This document shows, in pieces, positions 12,225 through 21,753 of a stretch of DNA of 64,000 bases. Under the pieces are notes generated by a model. The model saw only the letters and a program-made list of their open reading frames with translations. It was not told the origin of the DNA and ran no database searches. The position numbers were made by a program, and so were the translations under genes. Numbering within the stretch: the first letter of the stretch is position 1; each line of letters begins with the position of its first letter. Source of the stretch: Nematostella vectensis (taxonomy: Eukaryota > Cnidaria > Anthozoa > Actiniaria > Edwardsiidae); NCBI RefSeq assembly GCF_932526225.1, contig NC_064048.1:6554627-6618626 (forward strand), read 5' to 3'.

Positions 12225-13490
12225 AGTTCCATTATGAATATCTTTTTTTTAATCAAAACAATACTTCCACAAGCTTTGCCCTTGTGCAGAAAATGTCATG
12301 GATGTAACAGCATTCCAAAGATCCAAAATAATATATTTAGACTTTTTAGATGCCATACTGTGATTTTTATGTATTGATTTAGTGGCGATTCTCTCCTTCA
12401 TTGGACCGAATATTCAGAAAAATGTCTGGAAATTAAAATCCAAAAATATATCTCCTTTCATGCATTACATATTGGTGCACCCCACTTTACCATATAGTGG
12501 CCTTGTTGTTGGTGGCCTACTCCCAAATGAATGCAATGAAGAAAAAAAACAGATTGAAAATGCTAACTTCTAATTTCAAACCAAACCCTTTCATTGATCT
12601 ATGTTTGGGGTAGAGAGGAATCAAAGAATATCAATTGACTAAAAAATAATCGACGGGAGAGGAGATATAAAGTGAATTGACTCAACTTGAAAGGTTTGGT
12701 GAAAAAAATATAACAGTAATGAAAATAATTTGATTGAGCATTTCTTGACATTTCCCCTTTCCCATTATCTTAACCCTTTCACCACCACAGGCCTCTAAAG
12801 AGGCCATGTCTTTGCTATCCAAGCTATGTGAACAGAATTCTATTATTGAAAAAGAACAAGGTTGTTGCTAGTGTTATAAAGTTTAAGTATCTTGCCCTAA
12901 AAAACCCTTCCCCTCAATAAAAGTTCCATTAATATACATTTGTAAAGCTACATTCTGACAAGCTTTGTCCTTGCGAAGAACAAGTAATGGATGAAACAGG
13001 ATTTCAAAGATAGAATATAGTGTCAGACACAATTTTAGATAAGATGCAATGCTGAAGATTTAATGTACCACTTTAAGTGGTGATTTTCCATCCCCATGGG
13101 AATTAATATCTACAAATATACATCCAGTAATGCATTATATTTTGGTGTTTTGAGAAACCCTGGATCTAACTATTCCAATGAAATAAATCTAAACATCTAA
13201 AATAAATGTAATGGGCAAGAGACTTGGAAAGAAAATCCTAAAAAGAAAATATAAGTGAAAGTAATAAACGAAAATTTCTAATTTAAAAATCAAATCTGTT
13301 CATTAATTTATTTTTGGTGTAGAGGGGAAATAGCAAAGAGCATCAATTGCATAAAAATAGTCAACAGGGAGAAGAAAAAGGAAGAAATATGACTCTTCCT
13401 TAAATGTTTGAAAAGAAAATATAATAACAATAATGTGATAATTATATTCAGTACTTTTCTAAAATATCCCCTTTCCCATTATCTTTAGGT
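12225..13490. repeat. Diverged ~700-bp tandem duplication
   Basis: Landmarks occur in the same order in 12,225-12,775 and 12,920-13,490: GTTCCATTA, CAAGCTTTG(C/T)CCTTG, a (C/T)ATGCATTA(C/T)AT block, GGGTAGAG/GTGTAGAG and CCCCTTTCCCATTATCTT. Both halves are non-coding. Confidence 0.55.
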
Positions 13491-13618
13491 TGATAGAAAA
13501 CTGTTTTCTTTACAGATTTATTATTTAAAAATCAAAAGTTTGTTTCTAGTTTATTATATTAAGTATCTTGTTCTATAAAAAACCTATGAGTGTGTACTGC
13601 TGAATCACATAGTAATGA

Positions 13619-13822
13619 ACTAGTCATTTGCGCCCCCTCCCTTATGGTCCCGCAGAAGTCAGGGGTTAATGTGGGGTTTTAGACCACTTTTTAACCAGAA
13701 TATGTCAAGAGGGGTGGTGGTATTGACTGTTTTTGACTCTTAACTTGGAAACAGGCTTTTATTCAAGTTTAATCCCCCACCCTTCCCTGGGACCATGGGT
13801 GTGGGGGTATCAAATGACTAGT
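13619..13822. mobile_element. MITE with ACTAGTCATTTG ends
   Basis: The left end ACTAGTCATTTG and the right end CAAATGACTAGT are exact reverse complements, and the similarity runs on inwards to a TATGGTCCC/ATGGTCCC pair. The element is ~204 bp long with no coding capacity. Confidence 0.7.
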
Positions 13823-14263
13823 GAGTAAGAACATCCTACTGTCCTCTTCAAGACATGATTTTTAATTCTTATGTCTTCCAGTCTTTAGCATTCATCTTGG
13901 CCCTCAGGTAGTTCCTGGTTCATAAAAGAGTGAAAACAATTATTTATTATTTCTTTCAAAACAATCTTTTTATCAAGCCATTTATAATCTAACTAATTTT
14001 CCACAACTATTTGAAAAAAAATAAACACATGAGATGCAAGATGCAGACAATAACAACAATACATATTGAAAATAGGGTTTTTTTATCCTCAGTAAGGAAA
14101 ATTTCTCTTGTAAGTTGAAAAAGCTGTTGTATCTTCTAAGGATATGTATCTTCTTAGGACTAAGAGCGAAGGATATAAAGACAAGAACGGTCTTCTTTAG
14201 CAGTATTTGACAAATGCAACACGATATTGGTTAACCTTTATGAAATATCTCAACACAATCAAT

Positions 14264-14312
14264 CTGCCCTGAAGAAGTCTTATTAAAGACGAATTCCAGT
14301 TTTTTGTTGTAT
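14264..14312. repeat. Fragment of the 7.9-kb foldback arm
   Basis: It contains CTGCCCTGAAGAAGTCTTAT and AAAGACGA as in the right arm at 7,966, then a shortened copy of the TTCCAGTTTTTGGTGTA end. Confidence 0.65.
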
Positions 14313-14946
14313 TGTATTTTATTCAACACAATCAAGAATATAGATAAAACGAAGAATGTCAAAACAAAACCTGTTATGCTCAAATAATTTGATTACTAAG
14401 TTAAGTACTCGCATTCTCAAAGCATACAAAAAGGACAACAAAAAGCCTAATAACTGTCATATCCTCAATAGACAATACAAATCGTCGTCCGAAACTCACC
14501 TTGCATTGTTTTTTTGGTCGCTTTCTTGTGGTTCTGTGGTTCTTGCTTAAATTTACTAGCTAAAACCAGATAAATCTTGGCGTGAATGAATGTTAGTAGA
14601 TCTCCTCTAGTTGACTTTATCCTTAAGTCACAAAATTTGAGGCAAAATAAATAATCATCGCATAATCGACAAGAACTTTTTCCCTTGCTCCGTGCTTGTA
14701 TTTAGTCGCCATTTCGGGGCCGAGTGGGGCCTGGGAGTCGCGCGGATTCTTGATAATCGTAACTGCGGAGTTTTCCGGTTATTGAAAAATCACGTTTTTT
14801 TCTTGTTATTGTTTTATTCAATCATGCATTGCGGATTTGGATTGAAGCGAAACTTCGAGGACAATTATTCACCCCCCCCCCCCCTAATTTGGTGCTACTT
14901 ATCCCAGATTTCTCGTTTTATTATTCTGATGTAATACATACTCTCC

Positions 14947-15103
14947 TTTTTTTTTAAAATTTCCAACTCGTGCAGTAACATCGTGGAGTCCAAATTGATT
15001 TTTGCGCCTGTAAATTTTGCCTAAACAGAGCAGAACCTAACCAAACCTAACCAAACAGACGTGCAATTGGAGGACAATCCAAATTGATTTGACTGAGTAA
15101 TCT
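14947..15103 (+). pseudogene. 3' relic of a tandem GPCR copy, interrupted by the Polinton
   Basis: ACTCGTGCAGTAACATCGTGG (14,965 region) corresponds to the TM7 codons of the GPCR pseudogene near 29,849. The stretch 15,041-15,092 matches 30,027-30,072, with AACCTAACCAAA(C/T)AGACG and AATCCAAATTGATTTGA. Most sequence between the two blocks has been lost. The Polinton begins just after, at 15,110, and further similarity to the same 3' flank resumes beyond it (28,760-28,975). Confidence 0.6.
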
Positions 15104-15109
15104 GGCGGA
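15104..15109. repeat. Left target-site duplication (GGCGGA)
   Basis: GGCGGA directly abuts the left terminal repeat and recurs at 28,653-28,658. Six base pairs is the duplication length known for Polinton/Maverick integration. Confidence 0.8.
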
Positions 15110-15402
15110 GGGGGGGGACTGGGTAGTTTCAGTGAAATGGCCTGGGAGGCCCGGATCCCCCCTCCGGGCCTCCCAGCCCCGTCTCTATATGTCAGGCAGA
15201 TAATGTTTCGCGTACATAAACAATCGGCAAAAGCTAATGTAGGCCAAATCGATTTCACGTACATAAACAATCGGCAAAAGTTAATGTAGGCAAAATAGAT
15301 TTCGCGTACACGAATAATCAATTAGGGCCGCAGGTGTTTCGCGTGCACGAATAATAATTAGGGCTGCAGGTGTTTCGCGTTCATGAATAATTAATTAGGC
15401 GT
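15110..15402 (+). repeat. Left terminal inverted repeat
   Basis: The repeat is ~290 bp and nearly identical in inverse to 28,365-28,652. It contains a 14-bp-stem hairpin close to the end. Inward of that are two copies of a unit with CATAAACAATCGGCAAAAG and three copies of a unit starting TTTCGCG(T/C) that contain CGAATAAT. Confidence 0.9.
15142..15176. promoter_or_regulatory. Terminal hairpin, left end
   Basis: CTGGGAGGCCCGGA (15,142-15,155) pairs perfectly with 15,163-15,176 around a 7-nt C-rich loop. The same structure lies at the right end. It may serve end recognition or replication initiation. Confidence 0.7.
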
Positions 15403-15746
15403 TGGGTTTGCAATTAGACATTCGTATGTCCTGTGGTATACCGAGCGTTCGAAGGATGAGGTACGGAAGGGATTACTGCGGGTGGCTGAAGGCCGGCCAC
15501 GCAAACACGTGCGGCCGAAGGTGCATGGACACCTACTGCAAGGTGCACCTCCAAAGGCTCCGTATGGGCATCCTCCTTGCCGTGCCGTGCAGGATCTGCG
15601 GCGTAGGGACTCGGTCGGAGACGCGGTTGTGCCGCCCCTGCGGAGCGAATCGTGTAGGGCAGTGGATGCGTGGCGTCGAGAGGCGCGCTCGGAAGCGGTT
15701 CGCGCTCGTCCTGTCTGACATCGCGGCCCGCGGTGCGGTCAATTAG
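15402..15746 (+). CDS. Cys-rich zinc-binding-like protein of the Polinton
   Basis: An open frame of up to 114 residues lies just inside the left terminal repeat. It is rich in Cys and His, with a CGW...NTCGRRC...YCKVH cluster near 26-50 and a CRIC...CRPC ribbon near 63-79. An Arg-rich, basic C-terminus follows. The spacing suggests one or two structural zinc sites and nucleic-acid binding. I do not recognise a named family. The start is uncertain: a GTG precedes ATG codons at residues 9 and 19. It has its own short repeat-containing leader downstream, before the replication gene. It could be an early regulatory protein, but that is inference from position and composition. Confidence 0.5.
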   Translation: MGLQLDIRMSCGIPSVRRMRYGRDYCGWLKAGHANTCGRRCMDTYCKVHLQRLRMGILLAVPCRICGVGTRSETRLCRPCGANRVGQWMRGVERRARKRFALVLSDIAARGAVN

Positions 15747-15875
15747 AGACTGGGTGGCACGGGGCATACCCGAACTCCCAGTTAGAGACTGGGTGGCGCG
15801 GGTCATACCCGGGCACTCATCCCGCCGGTTGTGATACGGGCAGTTGGAGATTGGGTGGCACAGGGTATACCCAAA
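15741..15875 (+). repeat. Three short direct repeats upstream of the replication gene
   Basis: Units at 15,741, 15,781 and 15,842 share (A/G)GTT(A/G)GAGACTGGGTGGC and end in a CATACCC/TATACCC half. The third contains the palindrome GGGTATACCC and ends one base before the ATG at 15,877. They may be regulatory repeats. Confidence 0.6.
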
Positions 15876-15876
15876 C

Positions 15877-18800
15877 ATGGACGCTTATATAGAGGAGATT
15901 CTCGATAGCATGTGTGACAAAGAGGCGCCCGCCGTACTGGCAGGGCTGGTCCAAAACATCCTGGACGAGGACATCCCCGACGATGTCAAACACAGGCTGC
16001 TTAAGCTGCTCGTACCGGAGAGGGTGTGGACGGAGGAGGTCTGGCGCGAGTTCGACCCTCTGCTGCCGGGACGGCGGCAGGAGGGCCCGGAGAGCTTAGA
16101 CCCCGAGACGTACTACTCTCTCTCTCTTCGTCGGCGGCGCCCATCTTCGGTTCCCAAGCGTGGATGCCACTCTACGGGGCCGAGACATAAGCGCCAGTGT
16201 TTACCAGGAGATGCGAAATCTTGGTGGAACAGGTGTGATTGCTCTAAAGCCGGTTGTGCGGGGGCCTGATATTAATGACGACGGCTCGGTGTGGTGGGTC
16301 TCGCACGAGCGAGAGTCTCTGCGGGCGAACGCAGTGCTTCCGCTTGTGCTCGAGATGGTAGACCCCGACCGGCGTTACAGACTCTTCACGGTCGTTGGTA
16401 AGGCCCCCGCAGAGCCATTGGCGCCAATCACAGAGGAGGAAGGGCGCTCGGAGCACAAGATCGGTGGGTTGTTAGTCAAAAGGGGGGGCCAAATCGCAGT
16501 CGGCGCCCTGGAAGGCATCGATGCGGGTATTTGGGAGAAGGGGCGAGAGTACCTCGTCTACGTGAGATACGAGCTTCGCCCTTTACCTGAGCAAAATGGT
16601 GAGCCTGGGCCAATGTTTGTGCGAGAAGGGGGTGACGCCTTCGTTAACTGTGTTGTGAGCTATGTTGCCGACTTCTTGAGGAATCGCGGCACCTCGCGCT
16701 CCCTTGGTCTGACCAAGACACGAGGCAAGATCCTCGAGCGATTTGACAAGAAGCTGGCCACCACGGGGTGCACCAAAGAAGACCTCTTTGAGATGGAAAG
16801 GAAGCTCGGGATAAAGCTGGTAGCCGTGGACGCCCTGGGCAACGTCCTGTGGGACTCGGGGAAGTACGAGAGGGGGTACACACAAATCCGCATCCCTTGC
16901 CACAATAACCACGCCTGGGCGGGCCTTCCGACTGAACCACCTGCGATCGCGAGCGTCCACGGCCTAGACTTCGAGGCTGAGAGGGAGCTTCGTTCGCTAT
17001 GTCAGGGAGAGGCAGCGCCTCGCGCTACCAGTGTCGCCGCAAAAACGCACGAGGCGAAGGTGCGAGAGGTGCTCATCCGCTTCATAAACAGGGCGATTCC
17101 CAGAACCACGAGGGTCTGGCTGTGTGGGCGTGTTATAGTCACGCACGAAGGCAAACTGTACCAATGGGGACAAGACGGATGGGCTATCGACAGGGCGTTT
17201 ACAGACGAGACTGGACATGATCCTCAATGGCTCCCTGATGATCACCCAGCCTACCAAGAGTACATCGAAGCTACGCACTCGATGGGCGGCGCAATAGGGT
17301 ATCGCTTCAAGAAGTGGACCCAAAGAGAAAACATCAGGCCAACGCCTCCTAAATACAGGGACGTCTGGCGAGCGGCGCAGGTTTAGTCCAAAGTGTGGAA
17401 TAGCAGGGAAAACTTAGGGGCGCGGCCTCATGCTCACATCGACATGCGTGCGGCGTACCTAGGATGCGAGGACAGTGTCTTCGGCGGCGCCTCGGACACC
17501 ATTGATCTGGGATGGAAATACGGCTTCCCTAGGAACGTCTATCGTATCGCGGATGTTGCGGGACGGCCATTGAGCGAGGTTCTTTAACTGACCGGGGCCA
17601 TTCAGTTGACCGAGTGGGGGTTCTCTGAGGCCTGCCACCCCTACACTTCCGGGAGGGTAGGGCAGCACTTGGAACAAAACGAGGGCTGGATCACCACGCC
17701 AGAGCTCAAGGACCTGCTAGACTCGGGTGACCTCGCCATGGCCGCGGCGAGGGAGGTGTTGTATAGCGTCGGAAAAAAGGACTCCATCAAGTTTCCCCAC
17801 TCCGGCCCCGGCGGCGAAGACTCGCAGGGTCGAGATCTCGCTGTCCGTTTCGTAGGCAAGTGCGCTCGCCATGGCGACGAGTCCTCGATCGTAGTCCGCG
17901 ACCGTGAGGAAGCCGCGTATCTGACAAACCTGCTTGCGGGCACCGACCACTTACTTAACTTCGAGCATGCCGACCGGGCTCATCTGATCCAATACAAAGA
18001 CGGAGTCCGGCGCTCACAATGGTACCACATCAGGGCCTTCGTCTTGGCGTACACAAACATAGCGTTGCGACGCATGTTGAGGCGGATCCCTAGCGAAGAC
18101 GTCCTCCGAGTGTGCACAGATGCCATATACGCAAAGGCGGTGCCCCGTGGTGTGAGGCTCGTGGAGCGAAATCCGAGGTATGGAGAGTGGCGCCACAAGA
18201 GGCCTGGGTACGAGTGGCGGCCCGAGGCGGCTTGGGGTCCGAAGAGGTCGGGGTGCTTGGCTAGGGAGCCAAGCACTGCGCCGAGTCTGCCGTGCGATCT
18301 GGTGGCCGCAACCTCTGCGAGGATGTATCTAGCCGGCCAGGGAGGATCGGGGAAGACCGAGTGGGCGGTGAGCATGTTCCGTGGCCGTAACGCTGTGGTG
18401 CTCACCCCCGAGAACGACCTCGCCCACGACCATCGCAACAACCCGCGGCTCGCGGTGAAGGCTCAAACCTACCACCACTACCTCTGCATACCAGCGGAGA
18501 AGCCGATAGAAGAGTGGAGACCTTCCGAGCTGGGGCACAAACTCGACCGTCTTGCAGAAGTAATCATCATTGACGAGTGCCGTAAGGTGCAGACTAAAGT
18601 GCTACGCGCCATCCTAGGGTATCTCGCCACGCGGCCGTGTCAGGTAGTGTGTTGTGGCGACTATGGGCAGGTCCCGCCCAGGGGAGATAAAGAGGGGCCT
18701 CACGATATGCTCAAGGAGTGGGCACAAGGGAACATCCGCTGGTTCGAGTCCGACTACCGCTGCCTGTGTGAAGACTGCGGAAAGCCGTACAGTACATGCG

Positions 18801-19227
18801 ACTGCGGCTCTGCCGCCCCCTCCTCCAGGCTCCACGACATAAAGGGCCGGATTTGGTTTCAGCCAGACTCCCAACAGCTTGAGGTGTTTCGAGAGGAGTG
18901 GGATGGGGTGGCGTTCGACGCGGCGATCGAGCAGGCCCACCCAAGCGATATGTGGGTGTGCTCGACCAACAAGATGGGGGCCCTTGTCCAGCAGCGATTG
19001 GTAGAGCACCACAGGAAAAACTACCTCCGACTGCCAGCAACCATCCGCTTTGACCCCGATCCTAGCGTCGCGCATCGTTATCGCAAGCAAGGACGGCCGG
19101 TGCCCGTGCCAGGCAAAGGGGCGAGAAGGTCGACGCGTACAAAGGCACGGTAGTCGAGGTCCCTCTCGGCGTGGTCCTTAACGGGCTTCCCCTCGAGTGG
19201 AAATACGCGGTACAAGTGGAATGTTAG
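15877..19227 (+). pseudogene. Replication protein: PolB-palm-like region joined to an SF1 helicase (broken)
   Basis: The longest gene of the element, broken four times. A frame shift falls at the (CT)n run near 16,112-16,130, in-frame stops lie at 17,384-17,386 and 17,585-17,587, and another frame shift falls near a G-run at about 19,117. The part before the first stop has an HNNHAW motif. Around 17,440 HIDMRAAY resembles PolB motif A, and around 18,110 VCTDAIY resembles motif C with altered residues. From about 18,320 follows an SF1 (RecD/Pif1-like) helicase: GQGGSGKTEW (Walker A), VIIIDEC (Walker B) and GDYGQVPP (motif III). A CxxC...CDC insert follows. Codon use and frame are continuous across the stops, so they look like secondary damage. 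No 3'-5' exonuclease domain was recognised. The role is DNA replication by inference; the polymerase reading is less sure than the helicase. Confidence 0.6.
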
Positions 19228-19228
19228 A

Positions 19229-19276
19229 CTAACGTGCCTTAGCTGCAATAGAAGGCACAAGCGCTGATCACGTTAG
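19229..19276. terminator. Hairpin between convergent genes
   Basis: GTGCCTT (19,234-19,240) pairs with AAGGCAC (19,252-19,258), inside an outer CTAACGTG/CACGTTAG pair (19,229-19,236 and 19,269-19,276). It sits exactly between the ends of the replication gene and the integrase gene and may mark 3' ends of transcripts. Confidence 0.4.
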
Positions 19277-20241
19277 GGTGGCGCTAGCGTCGCGCTACGC
19301 AACTGCGATCGCGTGAAGCCGTGCTTAGAGTACGCCGTGTAATACAACACTGGCTGTCCGGGCTCCATGACCCTCTTTAGTATTGGGTACGCCTTGCTTG
19401 TCCACCACGGGTCCGTCGCTCGCCGTCGGCCCTTGTCCTGAAGGTCTTCCTCGTTTACGGCGATGTACACCTCCGTCCCAACCTCCAAGGGGACCTCTAA
19501 GGGGGGCTTTTTGGCTTTGAGAGGCACGCGCCTCAGCTTTATGGCGTCCTCAGGCGCAAGGCCAGTCATGCGAGTCTTCGTTGCGTTCATGTCCGAGATG
19601 ATGATTGGCAGAGCAGTAACCGACTCGCGGTTTGTCTTGGCGGACGCAAGCTCCTTCGAGTACTGCGCACGAAATAGGCGCTGCGCCAGCCAGCGATGGA
19701 AAGACTCGGCAAAAGCTTGGCTCCTGTGGTGCCCAGGCTCAGCCCGTCGGACCTCCAACCCGTGGGCTGTTAGGAGATTCGTGGTAGCACCCTTGAACTC
19801 CGTGCCGTCATCAACCATGAGGACTTTAAGCCATGTGAGAGGTCCCTCTTCGTAGATGCCAGCGAGTTCGCGGGAGACGACGGCCGCGCTCTTAGTCCTC
19901 AGTGGGCGGGCGGCTTTATATCGTGAAGCAACGTCAACGACAGTCAGGACATACTTGTACCCGCGGTCGGTTGGTAAGAATAGCAGGTCCGACTGGTGGA
20001 TACGGTTTGGTATCTGCTCCGAGAAGTGGGCGTAGGTAGTCGGAGGAGGGGGCGTCTGTGTGTAGCCCCCGACGGGCTGCGAGCTTACCCACCTGCGCGC
20101 TCGATCTATGGAGGCTGAGCCCTTTGGAAGTTTGGCATGCAGGGCGGTCACTCCCTGGAAACCATCTCTGGCGTAGTATATAGGACGAAGGAACGCATCG
20201 AGCTCTTCGTCGGACATGCGCTTGCCGTTCCGGCGGGCCAT
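19273..20241 (-). CDS. Retrovirus-like (RVE/DDE) integrase of the Polinton
   Basis: This open frame of 322 residues starts at an ATG and shows no break. The catalytic core runs from about 85 to 240. The acidic residues are Asp in HQSDLLFLP (about 104), Asp in MVDDGTEF (about 163) and Glu in AFAESFHRW (about 198), the D-D-E pattern of RNase-H-fold integrases. A basic N-terminal helical region with MSDEELDAFL comes first. The C-terminal part ends in a beta-rich segment (YPILKRVMEPG...VLYYT), as in other Polinton integrases. The enzyme would join element ends to host DNA; the 6-bp target duplication agrees with this. It converges on the replication gene. Confidence 0.88.
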   Translation of the reverse strand: MARRNGKRMSDEELDAFLRPIYYARDGFQGVTALHAKLPKGSASIDRARRWVSSQPVGGYTQTPPPPTTYAHFSEQIPNRIHQSDLLFLPTDRGYKYVLTVVDVASRYKAARPLRTKSAAVVSRELAGIYEEGPLTWLKVLMVDDGTEFKGATTNLLTAHGLEVRRAEPGHHRSQAFAESFHRWLAQRLFRAQYSKELASAKTNRESVTALPIIISDMNATKTRMTGLAPEDAIKLRRVPLKAKKPPLEVPLEVGTEVYIAVNEEDLQDKGRRRATDPWWTSKAYPILKRVMEPGQPVLYYTAYSKHGFTRSQLRSATLAPP

Positions 20242-20392
20242 TACGTGCGTATCGCGACAGGGGAATCAGTTTCCAACAGGCGGATGCCGTCTGCTTAGCC
20301 TTCGGCGTACGTATACGTACACGTATACGCGCAGCATGGAAAAAGGCCGCCTAGACGCATACGTACGTATACGCGTTTCGACGGCAGCTGCA
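20242..20392. promoter_or_regulatory. TACGTA/GTATAC-rich upstream region of the integrase gene
   Basis: Overlapping palindromes (GTACGTATACGTAC, CGTATACG, ACGTACGT) lie at about 20,306-20,375. A related GTATACGCGTATGC sits directly upstream of the major capsid gene (24,261-24,275). This could be a shared promoter or operator motif. Confidence 0.4.
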
Positions 20393-20806
20393 TCACAGCA
20401 AGCGGCTAGCTGCGTAGCCGATGGCGAGAGCGCCGGCGCCTATGTACGCCAACTCGGCGTTCTTCTGCGTTTTGCTGGGGACGTAGTAGTCGGACAGCTC
20501 GGGGGCCCGCATCGACTCCAGGGAGGTCTGGTTGTAGAGTTTGAGCGCGTAGTCGGTGTCGGTGAAGTTCTGCTTTGCGAGGGACCCTCTCTCGCGACTT
20601 TGAGCTTGCCAATCGAGGATTTTTTGTCGCCGCTGTTGGTAGCGTCCATAGTCTTGTTGGTATTTCTCTAGGGCCTTGTCGTGCCTCTCCTTCTCGGCTA
20701 AGGCGGGGCTCTCATCGTTTGACAGGAACTTTGCGAGGTAGTTGCCACCAACGAATGCAGTCGCGTTTAGGACGGCGCCGCCAACCAAAATCGCGATAGA
20801 GGCCAT
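20393..20806 (-). CDS. Small Polinton membrane protein
   Basis: The first ATG in a sensible place (MASIAILVGG) gives 137 residues; a GTG five codons upstream is possible. An N-terminal hydrophobic segment (about 1-25) is followed by a charged, probably helical region (about 35-75, rich in Glu, Lys, Arg and Gln). A motif FTDTDYALKLYNQ comes next, then a short C-terminal hydrophobic segment (AYIGAGALAIGYAA). The layout resembles small proteins that accompany Polinton capsid genes in cnidarians. The function is unknown; a virion or membrane-associated role is a guess. No break seen. Confidence 0.6.
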   Translation of the reverse strand: MASIAILVGGAVLNATAFVGGNYLAKFLSNDESPALAEKERHDKALEKYQQDYGRYQQRRQKILDWQAQSRERGSLAKQNFTDTDYALKLYNQTSLESMRAPELSDYYVPSKTQKNAELAYIGAGALAIGYAASRLL

Positions 20807-20880
20807 GTCTATGCGAAGCACACTCCACGCGCTGTGTGTATGCGCAAGGCGCGCACGAGTCTAACACACGGCCCATGCTA

Positions 20881-21090
20881 CTACATGGGCAGGATCTTCT
20901 GGTCCTTAAGGTAACCCTTCAAAGCGACAGCACCTGCGACGGCGGCAGTCATTTTTGCGTAGTTCATGACGTTCGCGGAGGGATCTTTGGTGAAGTCCTC
21001 GCGTATGACCTTGCGCCCAACCCAGCCGATACCGGCGACGAGGCCGTTTATGATGGTCTTTGTAATCTTGCTCTGCTGCGTCGTCGACAT
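20881..21090 (-). CDS. Very small Polinton membrane protein
   Basis: An ATG at 21,090 (MSTTQQSK) gives 69 residues; the frame stays open further upstream, but that part is low-complexity and Arg/Pro-rich and probably not coding. Two short hydrophobic stretches are present (IINGLVAGIGWVG and TAAVAGAVALKGYL) separated by a charged linker. The family is not recognised. Its position between structural genes on the same strand suggests a minor virion component. Confidence 0.5.
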   Translation of the reverse strand: MSTTQQSKITKTIINGLVAGIGWVGRKVIREDFTKDPSANVMNYAKMTAAVAGAVALKGYLKDQKILPM

Positions 21091-21315
21091 CGTGCGGATA
21101 TGGGTGGGGCCCTCGTGTCTAAATGTCTGCTTACTCCATGGATAACAGCCGAGACCCGGGAGCATGAAGCGCTGTCGCCGGAGCGCGCTCCTTGGTCTGC
21201 TGTGTGGCCGCCAGCAGCGGCCTTGCGGGCAGAGTCCCGCCGTCGGCCGCTGCGTGCGGATCGGTAGCTCGCTCGGCTCCGGGGCCACCAGCTAGTGTGC
21301 GCGTGAACGCGGCAG

Positions 21316-21660
21316 CTAGCTCCCGCGCGCAAGCGCGGCGCGCAAGCGCCGTCCCGGCTGCGGCTCGCTCGGCCCCGGGGCCACCGGCAGCTGCTGCGCA
21401 GCGGCGACACGAAGCGACTCTTTCTTCGCTCTGTTGATTCGGTTCCACTTTGCCAAGCGCCTTCCGGCTTCGACTCGTCCAGGGTGAGGTCGGGTCGCGG
21501 GCGGTTCGGGGCTCGTGATTCGCGCGTCGCGCGCCGCTGCCGGGACGGCAGCCACAGGCGTACGTGCAGGTTCTTGATGCTGTTTGCCAGGTTCTTGGGC
21601 AAGTTCTTGAGCAAGTTGTTCGTCAGGCTGGGCACTAGTACTTCCTTGAGGTTCCTCCAT
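21316..21660 (-). CDS. Pro/Ala/Arg-rich small protein
   Basis: The ATG at 21,660 (MEEPQGS) gives 114 residues. The N-terminal half is rich in Pro, Gln and Glu; a basic patch RRLAKWNRINRAKKESLR follows, then an Ala/Arg-rich tail. It lies in a very GC-rich stretch with internal repeats (CCGGGGCCACC twice), so chance open frames are likely. The basic patch could bind DNA as a core protein would, but I have no family match. Confidence 0.35.
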   Translation of the reverse strand: MEEPQGSTSAQPDEQLAQELAQEPGKQHQEPARTPVAAVPAAARDARITSPEPPATRPHPGRVEAGRRLAKWNRINRAKKESLRVAAAQQLPVAPGPSEPQPGRRLRAALARGS

Positions 21661-21692
21661 CTGCGTCGACGTGCGAACACGCGGTGTCAACT

Positions 21693-21720
21693 ACTTGGAA
21701 CCAAGTACTTGGTACCAAGT
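21693..21720. promoter_or_regulatory. Two adjacent 14-bp palindromes
   Basis: ACTTGGAACCAAGT (near-palindrome, 21,693-21,706) is directly followed by the perfect palindrome ACTTGGTACCAAGT (21,707-21,720). They lie ~33 bp upstream of the minus-strand start at 21,660 and just past the end of the gene at 21,754. They are candidate binding sites for a dimeric regulator. Confidence 0.5.
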
Positions 21721-21753
21721 GGTAGGAGAAGAGGCGAGCTTTCAAATGAGCGT

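Noticed and set aside
20216-20671. Plus-strand open frames opposite the small Polinton membrane protein gene, and similar frames opposite the capsid, integrase and replicase genes
   Set aside because: They are GC-rich antisense shadows without protein-like pattern, while the opposite strand carries recognisable motifs.
21048-21680. 210-codon Arg-rich minus-strand frame
   Set aside because: Its composition is that of a shifted frame in GC-rich repeats; the overlapping frame starting at 21,660 looks more protein-like.
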